This document shows, one piece after another, positions 5,106 to 7,596 of a DNA stretch of 7,596 bases. The notes beneath the pieces are model-generated. The model had not been told where the DNA came from and ran no database searches. It worked only from the letters and a program-made list of their open reading frames with translations. Each line of letters starts with the position of its first letter. The first letter of the stretch is position 1. The translations under genes and the position numbers were made by a program. Origin of the DNA: Alphaproteobacteria bacterium (GTDB taxonomy: Bacteria; Pseudomonadota; Alphaproteobacteria; Rhizobiales; Aestuariivirgaceae); NCBI GenBank assembly GCA_024639035.1, contig JAHEJE010000138.1:1-7596 (forward strand). Reading direction: 5' to 3'.

Positions 5106-6920
5106 ATGATCCGCAGGATTGTGTTGCCTTTAATGTGTGCGGTACTGATCTACGGATTCTGGATCAGTCCTGACTTCAAGGAAATTGCCGCGGGCGTCGC
5201 AATCTTCCTGTTCGGCATGTTGTTTCTCGAAGAAGGCTTCAAGGCCTTTACCGGCGGCTTGCTGGAAAAGCTTCTCGCAAAAACCACCGACAAGTTATGG
5301 AAAGCGATTTCTTTCGGCGTCGTTGCAACGACCGTCATGCAGTCGAGTTCACTGGTTTCGGTCATCACAATTTCCTTCCTGAGCGCGGAGCTGATCGCTC
5401 TGGCGGCCGGCATCGGCATCATTTTTGGCGCCAACATCGGCACCACGACGGGCGCATGGCTGATTGCCGGCTTCGGCTTGAAGGTCAAGATTTCCGCCTA
5501 CGCCATGCCCATGCTGGTGTTCGGCATCATTCTGGTGTTTCAGAAGAGCCGCCACATGAAGGGCATCGGCTACATTCTCGCCGGCCTCGGCTTCCTGTTC
5601 CTTGGCATTCACCACATGAAGGAGGGCTTCGAAGCCTTCCGCTCGAGTATCGACCTGACCGAGTTCGCACTGGAAGGATATGCCGGCCTGTTCGCATTTG
5701 CCGGGATCGGTATCTTCGCCACCGTTGTCATGCAGTCATCGCACGCCACCCTGGTGCTGATCATCACCGCGCTGGCGGCCCAGCAGGTGACCTACGAGAA
5801 TGCCCTGGCGCTCGCTATCGGCGCCAATGTCGGCACCACAATTACCGCCATCATCGGCTCGATGAGTTCCAACTACCAGGGCAAACGACTGGCGCTTGGC
5901 CATCTGATCTTCAACCTCATAACCGGCGTTATCGCAATTACCTTCATCTCCCAGATCGTCTGGGCCGTGGAGGTGGTGGCGCAAAATGTCGGAATCCGCG
6001 AGGATGACTACACGCTCAAATTGGCCGTGTTCCACACTATCTTCAACGTCATCGGCGTTGCCGTCCTGACACCGTTCGTCAAGCAGCTTGTGGCCTTCCT
6101 GGAGCGCACCATTCCGGCGCCGGCCCTTGACATCGTGGAACCCAAGTATCTCTCCGACGCCGTGCTCGAATTTCCCGAGACCATGCTGGAAGCGGTACGC
6201 AACGAAATCATCCATCTTTACGATAATGCCTTTGAAATCATCGCGCATGGCATCAACCTGCACCGCACGCAAATCCTGACAGCGAAGGATCTGGACGATC
6301 TGATCGAAAAGGACCGCGAGATTCTCGAGTTTGATCTCGATGACATCTACGAAAGAAAGGTCAAGGCGCTCTATGCCAGCATTCTAGAGTTCATAAGCGA
6401 AGCGCACACCAATCTGCCATCTGAGTTCGGCGACCAGCTCTATGCCCTGCGCCGTGCCTGTCGCGAGATCGTCATGACGGTCAAGGAGATCAAGCACATC
6501 CGCAAGAACGTCACCAAATATATGGTGCACGACAATGAGGATATCCGCCGCGAGTACAACGCGCTTCGGATTCAGCTTGCCAACCTGCTGCGGGAAATTC
6601 AAGACGTGCGCGCGACACCCGACGACGACATCAGCATCGTCGATCTGGACTCATACCGTATCGCGATCGATGAGGAGAGCAGCGTGGTCAACGGCGATCT
6701 GGACCAATTGATCCGCAAGCGCAAGATCACGGCGGAAATGGGAACGTCGCTGATGAACGACCACGGTTATGCCCGCGATGCAGTCTGGCACCTGTCGGAA
6801 GTTGCCAAGACGTTGTTCGGCTCGCATGAAATGGCCGACATGGAGGCCGAAGAGCTGATAGGTCTGGACGACTCCGATCTCGATGACGATGACATTGAAA
6901 CGGTTGCTGCAGCTGGGTAG
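5106..6920 (+). CDS. Na+/phosphate cotransporter family protein with PhoU-like C-terminal region
   Basis: This 604-aa inner-membrane protein belongs to the Na/Pi cotransporter (NptA/YjbB, SLC34-like) family. The membrane part (about 1-330) shows the internal duplication of the family: QSSS (79-82) then GANIGTT (108-114) in the first half, and QSSH (210-213) then GANVGTT (239-245) in the second. Two H-x-x-F-N segments follow, GHLIFN (265-270) and FHTIFN (309-314). Residues about 360-560 are charged and helical, resembling the PhoU-like region often fused to bacterial members; family knowledge links such members to phosphate movement or export control. The last 29 residues are strongly acidic (LDDSDLDDDD). 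ATG at 5106 follows GGGGAG by 7 nt and opens into the first hydrophobic segment. The preceding leader is long and structured. Transport direction and substrate are not provable from sequence. Confidence 0.92.
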   Translation: MIRRIVLPLMCAVLIYGFWISPDFKEIAAGVAIFLFGMLFLEEGFKAFTGGLLEKLLAKTTDKLWKAISFGVVATTVMQSSSLVSVITISFLSAELIALAAGIGIIFGANIGTTTGAWLIAGFGLKVKISAYAMPMLVFGIILVFQKSRHMKGIGYILAGLGFLFLGIHHMKEGFEAFRSSIDLTEFALEGYAGLFAFAGIGIFATVVMQSSHATLVLIITALAAQQVTYENALALAIGANVGTTITAIIGSMSSNYQGKRLALGHLIFNLITGVIAITFISQIVWAVEVVAQNVGIREDDYTLKLAVFHTIFNVIGVAVLTPFVKQLVAFLERTIPAPALDIVEPKYLSDAVLEFPETMLEAVRNEIIHLYDNAFEIIAHGINLHRTQILTAKDLDDLIEKDREILEFDLDDIYERKVKALYASILEFISEAHTNLPSEFGDQLYALRRACREIVMTVKEIKHIRKNVTKYMVHDNEDIRREYNALRIQLANLLREIQDVRATPDDDISIVDLDSYRIAIDEESSVVNGDLDQLIRKRKITAEMGTSLMNDHGYARDAVWHLSEVAKTLFGSHEMADMEAEELIGLDDSDLDDDDIETVAAAG

Positions 6921-7059
6921 CCGAGGCAGGGATGCAGCGGATACCCGGCGCGCTCAGCCCATGCACTCGGCTCGGCTTGGCGCATTTCTTGCAGCGTTCA
7001 CAAGATTGTAATGTTGTTCGTTTATGACAACCATGTGATAGCTACAGGGAGTACGTATC
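6921..7059 (+). other. Intergenic gap before the small basic gene
   Basis: The 139-bp gap has no terminator with a T-run. A short inverted repeat, GTTGT...ACAAC (about 7014-7032), lies in its AT-richer right half, next to the AGGGAG ribosome site (7046-7051). The drop in GC in the right half suggests a promoter for the next gene, but no clear -35/-10 pair is present. Confidence 0.3.
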
Positions 7060-7281
7060 ATGGGTCTTTCAGATATCCTGAAAATGGGCGATGGGAAGCG
7101 TTCCAAAAAGCGCGACGCTCTTGAAAAACTGCAGAAAAAGCTGCGCAAGCATAACGAGAAGCTGCAAGCTGCATTGAAGGCAGAATCGTCGCCCAAGAAA
7201 ATCAAGAAGCTAAAGACCAAGCTGGAGACCAACAAGCGCCACCGCCGCAAGGCGAGAAAGCTGCTCGCCGACCTGAGCTAG
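7060..7281 (+). CDS. Small, very basic coiled-coil-like protein, unknown function
   Basis: I do not recognise the family. The 73-aa product has 19 Lys and 7 Arg against 8 acidic residues, no cysteine and no tryptophan. Hydrophobic positions at 21, 24, 28, 35 and 39, and again at 48, 51 and 55, follow a 3-4 spacing. This suggests two amphipathic helices separated by ESSPKK (42-47), possibly a helical hairpin. There is no signal peptide or membrane segment, so it is cytoplasmic and could bind nucleic acid or an acidic protein surface. The start at 7060 has AGGGAG 8 nt upstream, and the composition differs sharply from chance frames. It lies 139 bp after the phosphate transporter gene on the same strand; co-transcription is possible but unproven. 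Confidence 0.75.
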   Translation: MGLSDILKMGDGKRSKKRDALEKLQKKLRKHNEKLQAALKAESSPKKIKKLKTKLETNKRHRRKARKLLADLS

Positions 7282-7596
7282 CGTCTGCACGGTCTACCGC
7301 TGCATCTGCCAAATCACCGACGGTGCTTTCGCCGGTGAACGATCTTGGCTGCCGGCAGTGATGCCTCCGGGTGGAGGTTGATTGGCGGCGCATAGTGCAG
7401 TTCCGGCAGTCACCTGCCCGGGCTTACGATGCATGGTCACGATCAGAGCCTCGGTAAGCTGTTGAAGGAGAATGACCGCCGGAGTTGGGCTATGCGTTGT
7501 GTAGCTCTACCTGCGTCGCTTGCCTCGCACGCGAACCGAGCCACGCGGTCATTGGCGTGCCAGACAGTGTGTCAGGGCAAGCCTGAACACAAGCGA
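7282..7596. other. Non-coding right end with several short hairpins
   Basis: No convincing gene is seen. Visible structure includes TCACCGACG/CGCCGGTGA (7314-7322 with 7330-7338, one mismatch), CCTCC/GGAGG (7364-7368 with 7373-7377), GGCAG/CTGCC (7405-7409 with 7414-7418), and an 8-bp stem with one bulge at 7569-7590. The first, about 33 nt after the stop at 7281, may help end that transcript but has no T-run. CCGGCAGT occurs twice (7352-7359 and 7403-7410). Short GC-rich stems are common by chance, so a non-coding RNA is not claimed. Confidence 0.4.

Noticed and set aside
7472..7504. Ten-codon frame after AAGGAG
   Set aside because: The ribosome site is only one base from the ATG, too close to work, and the peptide is very short with no following gene in view.
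7500..7540. tRNA-like GGTAGAGC on the minus strand
   Set aside because: No acceptor stem, no matching D-arm 5' half and no GGTTCGA-type T-arm at the right distance.
1..7596. CRISPR array, insertion sequence or phage genes
   Set aside because: No regularly spaced repeats, transposase or integrase motifs, or phage-like proteins are visible on either strand.

Overview
The window reads as a stretch of alphaproteobacterial chromosome, most likely from the Hyphomicrobiales (Rhizobiales). The evidence is the GC-rich coding style, a short NAD kinase of alphaproteobacterial type, a CobU/CobP-type cobinamide enzyme paired with a DUF1636 protein, and small secreted proteins with Ala-rich leaders. The genus cannot be fixed from the sequence. 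I see no phage, transposase, CRISPR array, rRNA or tRNA. It looks like ordinary chromosome with several poorly characterised small genes.

Layout. 1-376: no convincing gene; it holds a perfect 10-bp inverted repeat. 377-1299 (minus): a two-gene unit, a DUF1636 cysteine-rich putative metal-binding protein followed by bifunctional cobinamide kinase/guanylyltransferase, with stop and start codons sharing one base. 1393-2166 (plus): NAD kinase, divergent from the cobalamin unit across a 93-bp gap. 2167-2392: intergenic DNA with two alternative hairpins and a terminator-like stem. 2393-3187 (plus): a crotonase-fold (enoyl-CoA hydratase family) protein that keeps only one of the two classical catalytic glutamates. 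3203-3823 (minus): a HAD-family hydrolase, convergent with the crotonase gene.

3940-4236 and 4357-4641 (plus): two tandem paralogous exported proteins of 98 and 94 aa, of no family I recognise. They share about half of their mature residues and an identically placed cysteine pair. A good terminator-like hairpin follows at 4715-4752. 4753-5105 is a long leader containing an extended imperfect hairpin (4991-5039). 5106-6920 (plus): a Na+/phosphate cotransporter-family membrane protein with a C-terminal PhoU-like helical region and a very acidic tail. 7060-7281 (plus): a 73-aa, extremely basic, probably coiled-coil protein. 7282-7596: no gene, several short hairpins.

Functional links are modest. 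The DUF1636 and CobU genes form a cobalamin unit. NAD kinase, the crotonase and the HAD protein are independent metabolic genes. The most novel material is the tandem secreted pair and, second, the phosphate-transporter locus with its structured leader and small basic neighbour.
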